From the NCBI RefSeq assembly GCF_024723735.1, contig NZ_JANQDU010000001.1, forward strand, positions 930,001 through 994,000: a stretch of 64,000 nt of DNA, written 5' to 3'. The translations under genes and the position numbers were made by a program. This DNA is from Frigidibacter sp. ROC022 (GTDB taxonomy: Bacteria > Pseudomonadota > Alphaproteobacteria > Rhodobacterales > Rhodobacteraceae). Of the stretch, positions 27,763 to 36,307 are shown one piece after another; position 1 is the stretch's first letter, and each line of letters starts with the position of its first letter. The notes below the pieces were generated by a model. That model was not told the origin of the DNA and did no database searches. It worked only from the letters and a program-made list of their open reading frames with translations.

Positions 27763-28431
27763 ATGAAGGCCGCCATCATCACCTTTCCGGGGTCGAACTG
27801 CGACCGCGATCTGGCCACCGCCTTCGAACGCGAAGGCTTCGAGGTTGCCCGGGTCTGGCACAAGGACACGGCCTTGCCCGAGGGCACCGATGTGGTCGGC
27901 GTGCCGGGAGGATTCTCCTACGGCGACTACCTGCGCTGCGGTGCCATCGCGGCACGATCGCCGATCGTGGCGGCAATGACGGCCCATGTCACCCGCGGCG
28001 GCTACATGATCGGAATCTGCAACGGCTTCCAGATTCTGACCGAGACCGGCCTGCTGCCGGGCGCCCTGATGCGCAATGCCGGGTTGAAATTCGTCTGCCG
28101 CACCGTCGGGCTGCGGGTCCAGACCTCGGACTCGGTCTTTACCTCGGCGCTGGACAAGGGCCAGGTGATCCAGGTGCCGCTGGCCCATCACGAGGGCAAT
28201 TATGTCATTGACGACGATGGGCTTTCCCGGCTGAAGGCAGAGGATCGCATCGCCTTCACCTATACCGAGAACCCGAATGGTTCGGTCGCCGACATCGCCG
28301 GCATCCTGTCCGACAATCGCCGGGTGCTGGGCATGATGCCGCATCCCGAACGCGCCGCCGATCCGGCCCTGGGCCCGGCCGAGGGCCGCGCGGTCTTCGG
28401 CGGTATCTTGCAGGCCGTGGTGAGCGCCTGA
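27763..28431 (+). CDS. purQ: Phosphoribosylformylglycinamidine synthase, glutaminase subunit
   Basis: A 222-residue class I glutamine amidotransferase. The nucleophile is C86 in GICNGFQIL, and the His/Glu pair is in MMPHPERA near the C-terminus. It supplies ammonia to PurL for FGAM synthesis together with PurS. The N-terminal FPGSNCDRD is family-specific. The gene is separated from purC-purS by the dehydrogenase and CHAT genes and has its own 231-base upstream region with a REP-like inverted repeat. ATG 27763 follows AAAGGGGACC. Confidence 0.97.
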   Translation: MKAAIITFPGSNCDRDLATAFEREGFEVARVWHKDTALPEGTDVVGVPGGFSYGDYLRCGAIAARSPIVAAMTAHVTRGGYMIGICNGFQILTETGLLPGALMRNAGLKFVCRTVGLRVQTSDSVFTSALDKGQVIQVPLAHHEGNYVIDDDGLSRLKAEDRIAFTYTENPNGSVADIAGILSDNRRVLGMMPHPERAADPALGPAEGRAVFGGILQAVVSA

Positions 28432-28476
28432 GCACCAACGCTTGAGCCGCCCCCGCCGGGGGCCTAGACTCCGTCC

Positions 28477-30273
28477 ATGACGGCCGAGGCCAACATCCAG
28501 TCCGCCGGACCGCCGCAAGGCGGCGAAGGCAGCCGTACCCGCCGCGGCAGCCTGCGGTGGCGCTGGCTGATTCGGCTGGTCATGGTGCTGATGATCGGCC
28601 TTGCGGTCGGCACCGTCTGGTACACCAACACCTGGCTGACCGAACGCTTTACCGCCACCACACGGGCCCGGGCCGAGGTCCGGCAGACGCTCTATTCCGG
28701 CAACATCATGAGCGAACTGCAACGCAATTCGATCGTGCCGCTTCTGCTGTCGCGCGATCCGGAACTGATCAAGGCCCTGCAGAGCCAGGACTATTCGCGC
28801 GCCTCGCAGCGGCTGATCACCTTCGTCGACGAAATCGGCGCGGCCTCCCTGCAACTGGTGGATGGCGCCGGGCGGGTGGTCGGCGCCACCGACCGCAACC
28901 TGATCGGCACCAATTACCGGCAATCCACCTTCGTCATCGAGGCGCAGCGCTCGAACGACACCGTGTTCTCGACCACGCTGTCCGAGGCCGGGGCCTTCCG
29001 CTTTACCTATTCGCGGCGCATCCAGGCCGACGGGGTGTTGCTGGGGGTGATCCTTGTCCATGTCGATCTGCGCAAGTTCGAGCAGAGCTGGTCGGGAATT
29101 TCCGATGCCGTCTTCGTGACCGACAGCGAAGGCCGGATCATGCTGACCACCGAGCCGCGCTGGCGCGGGCTGCTGGAGAACGAGGCGCTGGCCGATACCT
29201 CGGCGCCCTCGGCCATCGAACGCGCGATCCGCGCCACCGCCGACTGGACGGCGCTGCCGCCCGACGCCTATCTGCGCGGCGAGGCGGTGATGCGGCTGGA
29301 AAGCCGGATTCCCTTCCAGGGCTGGCGGATGGTGACCTTCTCGCCCTATGCCTCGGTGCGCGAACGGGTCAATGCGGTGCTGGCTCTGGAGATCATGGGA
29401 TTCGCGATCCTGCTGGCGCTGGCCTTCTGGCTGTCCTCGCGCCGGGCCTATTCGCAATCGGCCTTCTTCCGCGCCGAAAGCGCCGAGCTGCGGCAGCTGA
29501 ACGTCGCCCTGCAGCGCGAGATCGCCGAGCGGGAGCGGGCCGAGAAGAACCTGCAGGTGGCCGAGCAGACCCTGGCGCAATCGTCGAAACTGGCCGCCCT
29601 CGGCGAGATGTCGGCGGCGGTCAGCCACGAACTGAACCAGCCGCTGGCGGCGATGAAGACCTACCTGGCCGGGGCAAGGCTGCTGCTGCAGCGCAAGCGG
29701 CCCGAGGAGAGCCTGGCCTCGTTTCAGCGCATCGACGACCTGATCGAGCGGATGGGCGCCATCACCCGGCAGCTCAAGAGCTATGCCCGCAAGGGCGGCG
29801 ACGCCTTCGAGCCGATCGACCTGCGCACGGCGATCTCGGCGGCGCTTGCGATGATGGAACCGCAGCTGAAGAGCCGCAAGGTGAAGATCAACCGCTCGAT
29901 GCCGCGCCAGCCGGTGATGGTGCTGGGCGACCGGATCCGGATCGAACAGGTGGTCATCAACCTGTTCCGCAACGCGCTGGACGCGACCAAGGACGTCGCG
30001 GAACCCGAAATTTCGCTGACCCTCAGCGCCGGCAGTCAAGCGGTGTTGATGGTTCGTGATAATGGGCACGGGATCAAGGACTTGGTGAACCTTTTTGAAC
30101 CATTTTACACAACCAAGGCACCCGGCGACGGAGTCGGACTCGGGCTGGCGATCTCTTCGGGAATCGTCAACGATCACGGGGGCCGCCTGACGGCCCGGAA
30201 TGCTCAGGGCGGCGGCGCCGTTTTTGAAATGCAATTGCCGATCCTACGGGAACGCACGGAAGCAGCGGAGTAA
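28477..30273 (+). CDS. dctB: DctB-like sensor histidine kinase
   Basis: A 598-residue membrane kinase: a transmembrane helix at about 30-50, a periplasmic double-PAS-like sensor region (about 55-300), a second helix at about 305-328, a coiled linker, then HisKA with phosphoacceptor H384 (SHELNQPLAAMKTYL) and a HATPase domain (VVINLFRNALDA, DNGHGI, GVGLGLAIS). The H-box ELNQPL and layout are typical of DctB, which senses C4-dicarboxylates. It is 6 bases from the response-regulator gene. No dctPQM transport genes are in the window, so the ligand is an inference. Confidence 0.87.
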   Translation: MTAEANIQSAGPPQGGEGSRTRRGSLRWRWLIRLVMVLMIGLAVGTVWYTNTWLTERFTATTRARAEVRQTLYSGNIMSELQRNSIVPLLLSRDPELIKALQSQDYSRASQRLITFVDEIGAASLQLVDGAGRVVGATDRNLIGTNYRQSTFVIEAQRSNDTVFSTTLSEAGAFRFTYSRRIQADGVLLGVILVHVDLRKFEQSWSGISDAVFVTDSEGRIMLTTEPRWRGLLENEALADTSAPSAIERAIRATADWTALPPDAYLRGEAVMRLESRIPFQGWRMVTFSPYASVRERVNAVLALEIMGFAILLALAFWLSSRRAYSQSAFFRAESAELRQLNVALQREIAERERAEKNLQVAEQTLAQSSKLAALGEMSAAVSHELNQPLAAMKTYLAGARLLLQRKRPEESLASFQRIDDLIERMGAITRQLKSYARKGGDAFEPIDLRTAISAALAMMEPQLKSRKVKINRSMPRQPVMVLGDRIRIEQVVINLFRNALDATKDVAEPEISLTLSAGSQAVLMVRDNGHGIKDLVNLFEPFYTTKAPGDGVGLGLAISSGIVNDHGGRLTARNAQGGGAVFEMQLPILRERTEAAE

Positions 30274-30279
30274 GCCAGA

Positions 30280-31611
30280 ATGGCCAAAGGCATGAAAATC
30301 GCCATCGTGGACGACGAGCAGGACATGCGGCAGTCGATCAGCCAGTGGCTGGCACTGTCGGGGTTCGACACCGAAACCTATCCGAGCGCCGAAGAGGCGC
30401 TGAAGGCACTCGGGCCGGATTACCCCGGGGTGGTGGTCAGCGACATCAAGATGCCGGGGATGGACGGTATGGCATTCCTCAAGCGGCTGATGAGCCAGGA
30501 TTCGGCACTGCCGGTGATCATGATCACCGGCCATGGCGACGTGCCGATGGCGGTCGAGGCGATGCGGGTCGGGGCCTTCGACTTTCTCGAAAAGCCGTTC
30601 AACCCAGACCGGATGACCGAACTGGCCAAGAAGGCGACGCTGAACCGGCGGCTGACGCTGGACAACCGGGCGCTGCGGCGCGAACTGTCCGACGGCTCGG
30701 GGCTGATGAAGAAGCTGATCGGCACCTCGGCGCCGATGGAACGGCTGCGCGAGGATATTCTCGATCTCGGCCAGGCCGAAGGCCATGTGCTGATCGACGG
30801 CGAGACCGGGACCGGCAAGACCCTTGTCGCCCATGCCCTGCACGCGGTCGGTGCCAAGGCGGGGCGGAAATTCGTGCTCTTCTCCTGCGCCGCGCATGAC
30901 GAGGCCGGGCTGGCGGCGCGGCTCTTCGGCCCGGTGACCGAGGGCGTGGTGCTGCCCCTGATCGAGGAGGCGCGCGGCGGCACGCTGGTGCTGGAAGACA
31001 TCGACGCCCTGCCGCAGGCGCTTCAGGCCAGGCTGCTGACCTGGATGAACGATCAGGGCACCCCGGCCGAGACCCGCGTGGTCGCGATCTCGAACCTGGC
31101 CGAGCAGGGCAAGACCTGCGAGGACGTGCTGCGCCCCGATCTCTATTACCGGCTGGCGGCGATGAAGATCACCCTGCCGCCGCTGCGCACCCGGGGCGAG
31201 GACATCCTGACCCTCTTCACCCGCTATGCCGAGCAATTCGCCGAGGAATACGGCTGCGCGGCGCCGCAGGTGAATGCGCAGGAGGCGGCGCAGCTGTTGC
31301 AGGCCCCCTGGCCGGGCAATGTGCGGCAGCTGATCAACATCTCGGAACGCGCGGTGCTGCAGGCGCGGCGCGGCTCGGGCTCGATCGCTTCGCTGCTGAT
31401 GGCCGACAACGAGGATGCCGGCCCGGCGATGACCACCGAGGGCAAGCCGCTGAAGGAATATGTCGAGGCCTTCGAGCGGATGCTGATCGACAACACGATG
31501 CGGCGCCACAAGGGCTCGATCGCCAATGTGATGGACGAGCTGTGCCTGCCGCGGCGGACGCTGAACGAGAAGATGGCGAAATACGGATTGACCCGGTCGG
31601 ACTACCTCTAG
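30280..31611 (+). CDS. dctD: DctD-like NtrC-family response regulator lacking the GAFTGA loop
   Basis: A 443-residue protein: receiver domain (1-120) with phosphoacceptor D55 in VVSDIKMPGMDG, AAA+ domain (about 145-375) with Walker A GETGTGKT (174-181) and Walker B-like LVLEDID (236-242), and a C-terminal Fis-type helix-turn-helix (about 405-440). The segment after LFG (215-217), where sigma-54 activators carry GAFTGA, reads only PVTEGVVLPLIEE, so the sigma-54 contact loop is missing. It forms an operon with the kinase. It may work with another sigma factor or as a non-activator, as known for Rhodobacter capsulatus NtrC. Confidence 0.88.
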   Translation: MAKGMKIAIVDDEQDMRQSISQWLALSGFDTETYPSAEEALKALGPDYPGVVVSDIKMPGMDGMAFLKRLMSQDSALPVIMITGHGDVPMAVEAMRVGAFDFLEKPFNPDRMTELAKKATLNRRLTLDNRALRRELSDGSGLMKKLIGTSAPMERLREDILDLGQAEGHVLIDGETGTGKTLVAHALHAVGAKAGRKFVLFSCAAHDEAGLAARLFGPVTEGVVLPLIEEARGGTLVLEDIDALPQALQARLLTWMNDQGTPAETRVVAISNLAEQGKTCEDVLRPDLYYRLAAMKITLPPLRTRGEDILTLFTRYAEQFAEEYGCAAPQVNAQEAAQLLQAPWPGNVRQLINISERAVLQARRGSGSIASLLMADNEDAGPAMTTEGKPLKEYVEAFERMLIDNTMRRHKGSIANVMDELCLPRRTLNEKMAKYGLTRSDYL

Positions 31612-32156
31612 CGCGATCCGTGCCGGTTGCGGCCGCCAGGGCCGGGGGCTCTGCCCCCGGACCCCCGGGATATTTCCAAGGTAAAGAGGTCAGGAAAGTC
31701 AGGGTGTTGCAGGCCGATCTTCGGGCGCGGCAGCTGCGGCGGCGGGGCGCGCGGGATTTTGCCCATTGTCATGTCCCCGTGATCCCCCTTATGGTCGCGC
31801 GACCGCCGTGGCGCCTGGACAAGCCCGCAGGCGGCAAGAGATTCGCTGTTCCAATTGCAGCCCTGAGATCAATGTCGGGGCCCCAAGGGACAACCGATAG
31901 AGGCCGAAAGGCCGAAGACCTGCCCGAGACGCGACTTCCCCCCGGATGTCGGGTTGCCGGGCCTGAAACGGGCGACGGGACCAACCCGACGCCGGAGTGA
32001 AATGCGGATGAGGCCGAGCGCAGGATTGATGGGCAGAACGGGGCGCGACCGCGCCGCGCAGCCCTTCGGCGCCGCCGATCCCGCCCCCAACCAGAGCCGT
32101 GACCGCAGCGCCTGCCCGCCAGGGGGGACGCGCGCCGTCACGCGAGTACCAAACAC
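31612..32156 (+). promoter_or_regulatory. 545-bp gap: dctBD terminator element and long rne leader
   Basis: No convincing gene is seen here. A candidate promoter TTGTCA (31766-31771), an 18-base spacer and TATGGT (31790-31795) would give an rne leader of roughly 355 bases. The leader contains a stable GNRA hairpin, GGCC-GAAA-GGCC (31902-31913), and several GC-rich complementary stretches. In E. coli the rne leader is about as long and mediates autoregulation by RNase E; the same logic here is an inference. Confidence 0.45.
31642..31686 (+). repeat. Dispersed intergenic element, copy B, with terminator-like hairpin
   Basis: A hairpin CCGGGGG (31642-31648) / CCCCCGG (31654-31660) with a CTCTG loop is followed by the core GGGATATT-N2-CAAGGTAAAG at 31667-31686, which also occurs inverted at 2490-2509. 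It lies 31 bases after the dctD stop and probably ends that operon. Confidence 0.6.
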
Positions 32157-35048
32157 ATGGCAAAGAAGATGCTTATCGATGCCACCCATGCGGAAGAGAC
32201 CCGCGTCGTGGTGGTGGACGGCAACAAGGTCGAGGAATTCGACTTTGAATCGGAGAACAAGCGCCAGCTAGCTGGCAATATCTATCTCGCGAAAGTCACG
32301 CGGGTCGAACCAAGCCTTCAGGCGGCGTTCATCGACTACGGCGGGAACCGGCACGGTTTCCTGGCCTTCTCGGAAATCCATCCCGACTATTACCAGATTC
32401 CGGTCGCCGACCGGGAAGCGCTTCTGGCCGAGGAGCGCGAGTTCGCGCAGGCCGAGGAAGCCGAGGAGGACCGCCGCTCGCGTGGCGGGTCCGGTTCGAA
32501 ATCGAAATCCTCGCGCTCGCGCAGCCGCAGCAGTTCGAGCCGCAGCAAGGCCGCCAGCGCCGAGTCGGACGAGGTGGTCTCGACCGAGGCCTCGATCCCC
32601 GGCATGGATGTCGTCGATCTGGGCGATGACGAGGATCAGACCGGTGCCGCGCAGCCGGAAGAGGGCACCTCGCCCGCCTTCACCGTGCAGGAAACCCCGG
32701 TCGAGACGCCGGCCGCGTCCGAGGCCGAGGAGGATGTTGAGGACGATCAGGACAGGGCCGACTCGGGGGATGCCGAGAACTCCGATCCGGATATCGAGTC
32801 GGTGGCCGACGAGGATGTCACCGAGGAAATCCGCCAGCCACGCAAGCCGCGGGCCCGGAAGTACAAGATCCAGGAAGTCATCAAGGTCCGCCAGGTCATG
32901 CTGGTTCAGGTGGTCAAGGAAGAGCGCGGCAACAAGGGCGCGGCGCTGACGACCTATCTGAGCCTGGCCGGGCGCTATTGTGTCCTGATGCCGAACACCG
33001 CCCGGGGCGGCGGCATCTCGCGCAAGATCACCAATGCCGCGGATCGCAAGAAACTCAAAGAGATAGCGAACGAAATTGAAGTGCCGGACGGGGCCGGGCT
33101 GATCATCCGGACCGCGGGTGCCCAGCGGACCAAGGCCGAGATCAAGCGCGACTACGAGTATCTGCAACGGCTCTGGGAACAGATCCGCGAGCTGACGCTG
33201 AAGAGCATCGCGCCGGCCAAGATCTACGAGGAAGGCGACCTGATCAAGCGGTCGATCCGCGATCTCTACAACAAGGATATCGACGAGGTCTTCGTGGAAG
33301 GCGAGGCGGGCTATCGCAGCGCCAAGGACTTCATGAAGATGATCATGCCGTCGCATTCGAAGAATGTGAAACTCTATACCGAGACCATGCCGCTCTTCGC
33401 CCGCTATCAGGTCGAAAGCTACCTGGCCGGCATGTTCAACCCGACGGTGCAGTTGAAATCCGGCGGCTACATCGTGATCGGCGTGACCGAGGCACTGGTG
33501 GCCATCGACGTGAACTCGGGCCGCGCGACCAAGGAAGGCTCGATCGAGCAGACGGCGCTGAACACCAACCTCGAAGCTGCCGAAGAGGTGGCCCGCCAGC
33601 TGCGGCTGCGCGACCTGGCCGGTCTGATCGTGATCGACTTCATCGACATGGAAGAGCGCAAGAACAACGCGGCGGTCGAGAAGCGGTTCAAGGACAAGCT
33701 CAAGACCGACCGGGCGCGGATCCAGGTCGGGCGGATTTCGGGCTTCGGCCTGCTGGAGATGAGCCGGCAGCGGCTGCGTCCCGGGATGCTGGAAGCCACG
33801 ACCGCGCCCTGCAGCCATTGCCACGGCACCGGGCTTGTGCGCTCGGACGACAGCCTTGCCCTGACCATCCTGCGCCAGCTCGAGGAAGAGGGCACCAGGA
33901 AGCGCTCGAAGGAGGTGCTGCTGAAGGCGCCGATCGCGATCGCCAATTTCCTGATGAACCAGAAGCGCGAGCATATCCAGGTGATCGAGCAGCGCTATGG
34001 CATGGCGGTGCGGATCGAGGCCGACCCGACGCTGATCTCGCCCGACTTCTCGATCGAGAAGTTCAAGACCGCGACCCGTTCGGTGCCCGAGGCGCTGCCG
34101 GTGATCTCGGGGTCCTCGGCGCTGATGGATCAGGTCGACGAGGACGAGGATCAGGTCGTCGAGGACGAGAGCGAGACCGAAGAAGGTCAGGCCCAGTCCG
34201 GTGGCGGCGAACAGGGGGACGGCCCGCCGAAGAAGAAGCGCCGGCGTCGGCGTCGGCGCAAGTCGGGGTCGTCTTCCGGGCAGAACGGTCAATACGCGAA
34301 TGGCGCCGATCAGGGCGGACAGGCAAGCGACGACCGGAAGGACGGCGATGGCGAGGACAGCGACGCGGAACGCGCCGCCTTTGCCGCCGCCCAGGTCGTG
34401 CAGCATGAGGACGCTCCGGCCGAGGTCGAGCCCGAAACGGCCGAGGCATCTGCCGAAGCCGAAGCGCCTGCCGAAAAGCCGAAGAGCCGGACGGTGAGCC
34501 GCTCGTCGCTTTCGCGGAGCACCAGTGCGAAGGCGGCCAAGGCCGAGGAGGCCGAGGCCCAGACCGAGGCGGTGGCCGAGCCGAGCGCCGAACCTGCGCC
34601 CGCGGCCGAGGCTGAACCTGCGCCCGAGGCCGAAGCCGAGGCGGAGGCCCCGGCGAAGAAGCCGAGCACCCGCAAGGCCCCGGCCAAGAAGACCGCATCG
34701 AAGTCCACGACGACCAAGACGGCGGCCAAGAAACCGGCGGCCAAGAAGCCTTCGACGCGGACGACCAAGGCCAAGGCCGCCGAAGCGGTGGAGCCGGAAG
34801 TGACCGAAACCGCGCCGGACACCGCCGAAGAGGCGCCGAAGCCGAAGCCGAAGCCCGCGACGCGATCGCGTGCCAAGCCGAAGGCCGAGCCGAAGCCGGA
34901 GGCAGAACCGGTCGCCGCCGTAGCGGAAGCCGAAGCGGCACCGGCCGAAGCAGCGCCGGCCGAAGCAGCGCCAGCCGAGGCCGCGCCGGTCGAGACTGTC
35001 GAAGAGGCCAAGCCGAAGAAACGCGGCTGGTGGTCGCTCGGCCGCTGA
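32157..35048 (+). CDS. rne: Ribonuclease E
   Basis: A 963-residue endoribonuclease and RNA degradosome scaffold. The catalytic magnesium ligands are D451 and D494, with the same 43-residue spacing as in E. coli; the zinc-link cysteines are C552 and C555 (CSHC). The S1 domain (from about 38) is split by a Ser/Glu/Asp-rich insertion at about 90-235. The C-terminal third (about 665-963) is disordered, with an Arg-rich patch KKKRRRRRRRK and Ala/Pro/Glu/Lys repeats including PAEAA units, expected to bind RNA and partner proteins. ATG 32157 gives the normal MAKKMLIDATH start. A terminator follows. Confidence 0.97.
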   Translation: MAKKMLIDATHAEETRVVVVDGNKVEEFDFESENKRQLAGNIYLAKVTRVEPSLQAAFIDYGGNRHGFLAFSEIHPDYYQIPVADREALLAEEREFAQAEEAEEDRRSRGGSGSKSKSSRSRSRSSSSRSKAASAESDEVVSTEASIPGMDVVDLGDDEDQTGAAQPEEGTSPAFTVQETPVETPAASEAEEDVEDDQDRADSGDAENSDPDIESVADEDVTEEIRQPRKPRARKYKIQEVIKVRQVMLVQVVKEERGNKGAALTTYLSLAGRYCVLMPNTARGGGISRKITNAADRKKLKEIANEIEVPDGAGLIIRTAGAQRTKAEIKRDYEYLQRLWEQIRELTLKSIAPAKIYEEGDLIKRSIRDLYNKDIDEVFVEGEAGYRSAKDFMKMIMPSHSKNVKLYTETMPLFARYQVESYLAGMFNPTVQLKSGGYIVIGVTEALVAIDVNSGRATKEGSIEQTALNTNLEAAEEVARQLRLRDLAGLIVIDFIDMEERKNNAAVEKRFKDKLKTDRARIQVGRISGFGLLEMSRQRLRPGMLEATTAPCSHCHGTGLVRSDDSLALTILRQLEEEGTRKRSKEVLLKAPIAIANFLMNQKREHIQVIEQRYGMAVRIEADPTLISPDFSIEKFKTATRSVPEALPVISGSSALMDQVDEDEDQVVEDESETEEGQAQSGGGEQGDGPPKKKRRRRRRRKSGSSSGQNGQYANGADQGGQASDDRKDGDGEDSDAERAAFAAAQVVQHEDAPAEVEPETAEASAEAEAPAEKPKSRTVSRSSLSRSTSAKAAKAEEAEAQTEAVAEPSAEPAPAAEAEPAPEAEAEAEAPAKKPSTRKAPAKKTASKSTTTKTAAKKPAAKKPSTRTTKAKAAEAVEPEVTETAPDTAEEAPKPKPKPATRSRAKPKAEPKPEAEPVAAVAEAEAAPAEAAPAEAAPAEAAPVETVEEAKPKKRGWWSLGR

Positions 35049-35071
35049 GCGGATCGGGAATGATTTCGCAG

Positions 35072-35094
35072 GGGGCGGCGCCTGGCGTCGCCCC
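35072..35094 (+). terminator. rne terminator hairpin
   Basis: GGGGCGGCG (35072-35080) pairs with CGTCGCCCC (35086-35094) with one G-T wobble and a CCTGG loop, followed by TTGTCGATT, 24 bases after the rne stop. Confidence 0.55.
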
Positions 35095-35112
35095 TTGTCG
35101 ATTCCCGGGGGC

Positions 35113-35355
35113 TCAGTCCGTGGGATCGGGACCGCGGCGGATCCGGTAGGCACGATGGTCGCCGCGGTCCTCGGCGCCCAGAAAATCATGGCTGGCCTGG
35201 GCACAGAAATGCGGCATGTCCACCTCGGCCGCGGGGTCCGAGGCAAGCACCGTCAGAACCTCGCCCGGCGCCATGCCGCGCAGTTGCCTGGCGGCGCGCA
35301 GCACCGGCAGCGGGCAGAGCAGCCCCAGGGCATCGAGTTCGACATCCACATCCAT
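35113..35355 (-). CDS. TusA-family sulfur carrier protein
   Basis: An 80-residue protein with the TusA signature CPLPVLRA; the persulfide-bearing cysteine is C14. TusA-type proteins pass sulfane sulfur in thiouridine formation, molybdenum cofactor or sulfur oxidation pathways. The frame is open upstream to 35550, but ATG 35355 gives the canonical MDVDVELDALGLLCPLP start. A second cysteine in MPHFC is common in the family. It is divergent from the ccdA gene 94 bases away and converges with rne. Which pathway it serves is not visible. Confidence 0.92.
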   Translation of the reverse strand: MDVDVELDALGLLCPLPVLRAARQLRGMAPGEVLTVLASDPAAEVDMPHFCAQASHDFLGAEDRGDHRAYRIRRGPDPTD

Positions 35356-35449
35356 GCCGCGCCGCCTAGCAGGGGGTGGGGCGTCTTGTCCACGGTTTGG
35401 TGATCGGGCAGGGCGTGACCTCGGTCCGGGGCTGGGATATGGGAGGTCC

Positions 35450-36193
35450 ATGTTCGGATTTGAAATCATCGACGCCTCGCTTCTGCCGGCATTGTTCGTG
35501 GCGCTTCTGGCGGGGATGATCTCGTTCCTCAGCCCCTGCGTCCTGCCCATCGTGCCGCCCTATCTGGCCTTCATGTCCGGGATCACCGTGACCGAGATGG
35601 GCGACAGGGCCAACCGGGCGCTGGTTCCGGCGCTGTTCTTCGTGCTGGGCCTTTCGACGGTGTTCCTGCTGATGGGCTTTACCGCCTCGGCCTTCGGGCG
35701 GTTCTTCCTGATGAACCAGGAGTGGTTCTCGACCGCCGCCGGAATCGTGGTGATGATCTTCGGGGCGCATTTCATCGGCGTCTACCGGCTGCGCTTCCTG
35801 GATCGCGACCTGCGGTTCGAGGCCGGCGACCGTGGCGGTTCGTCGCTGGGCGCCTATGTGCTGGGGCTGGCCTTCGCCTTTGGCTGGACCCCCTGCATCG
35901 GCCCGATCCTGGGCGCGATCCTGACCGTCGCCGCATCGGAAGCCTCGCTGAGTCGCGGCACCCTGTTGCTGGCGGCCTATGCAATGGGCCTGGGTCTGCC
36001 CTTCCTGGCCGTGGCGGCGTTCTTCCCGCGGCTGAAGGGCCCGATGAACTTTCTCAAGCGCCACATGGAGCGGATCGAGCGGATCATGGGGCTGCTTCTG
36101 TGGACCGTCGGGCTGATGATGCTGACCGGCGGGTTCTCGGCCTTCTCGTACTGGCTGCTCGAAACGATGCCGGGGCTGGCGACGCTGGGGTAA
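35450..36193 (+). CDS. ccdA: Cytochrome c biogenesis protein CcdA
   Basis: A 247-residue membrane protein with six hydrophobic helices that carries reducing power from cytoplasmic thioredoxin to the periplasm. The redox cysteines are C30 in LSPCVLP and C149 in GWTPCIGP, both in the typical proline-flanked setting. ATG 35450 follows GGGAGG by 3-4 bases; the open frame upstream to 35216 is antisense to the TusA-like gene. Substrates would be apocytochrome c maturation factors; two c-type cytochromes occur later in the window. Confidence 0.95.
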   Translation: MFGFEIIDASLLPALFVALLAGMISFLSPCVLPIVPPYLAFMSGITVTEMGDRANRALVPALFFVLGLSTVFLLMGFTASAFGRFFLMNQEWFSTAAGIVVMIFGAHFIGVYRLRFLDRDLRFEAGDRGGSSLGAYVLGLAFAFGWTPCIGPILGAILTVAASEASLSRGTLLLAAYAMGLGLPFLAVAAFFPRLKGPMNFLKRHMERIERIMGLLLWTVGLMMLTGGFSAFSYWLLETMPGLATLG

Positions 36194-36203
36194 CCCTCCG
36201 GGC

Positions 36204-36274
36204 GTGGTGCGTGCACGCAGGCGCCCTGCGCGGGCCGCGCTGCATTCCCTCCAAGCCGCAGGGTGCACGATTTC
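36204..36274. repeat. Degenerate REP-like element
   Basis: GTGGTGCGTGCACGCA (36204-36219) followed by GCCCTGCG, and the reverse-facing CGCAGGGTGCACG (about 36258-36270), resemble the two arms of the element at 27567-27648 with substitutions. It lies between the convergent ccdA and CorC-type genes, a usual place for such elements. Confidence 0.5.
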
Positions 36275-36307
36275 AGGCAGCATTCCCCCGCAAGGGCGCC
36301 TTGGCCG

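Noticed and set aside
26176-30234. 1352-codon minus-strand open frame
   Set aside because: It runs antisense across the CHAT, purQ and dctB genes, and its composition (Gln/His/Arg/Asp-rich) is typical of a shadow of high-GC coding sequence.
34939-34990. Short direct repeats near the 3' end of rne as a mobile or regulatory repeat
   Set aside because: They encode consecutive PAEAA units in the disordered tail of RNase E and are explained by coding low complexity.
32268-35246. 992-codon minus-strand open frame opposite rne
   Set aside because: It is an antisense shadow of the rne gene; its repetitive Leu/Arg/Gly composition mirrors the Ala/Glu/Lys repeats of RNase E.
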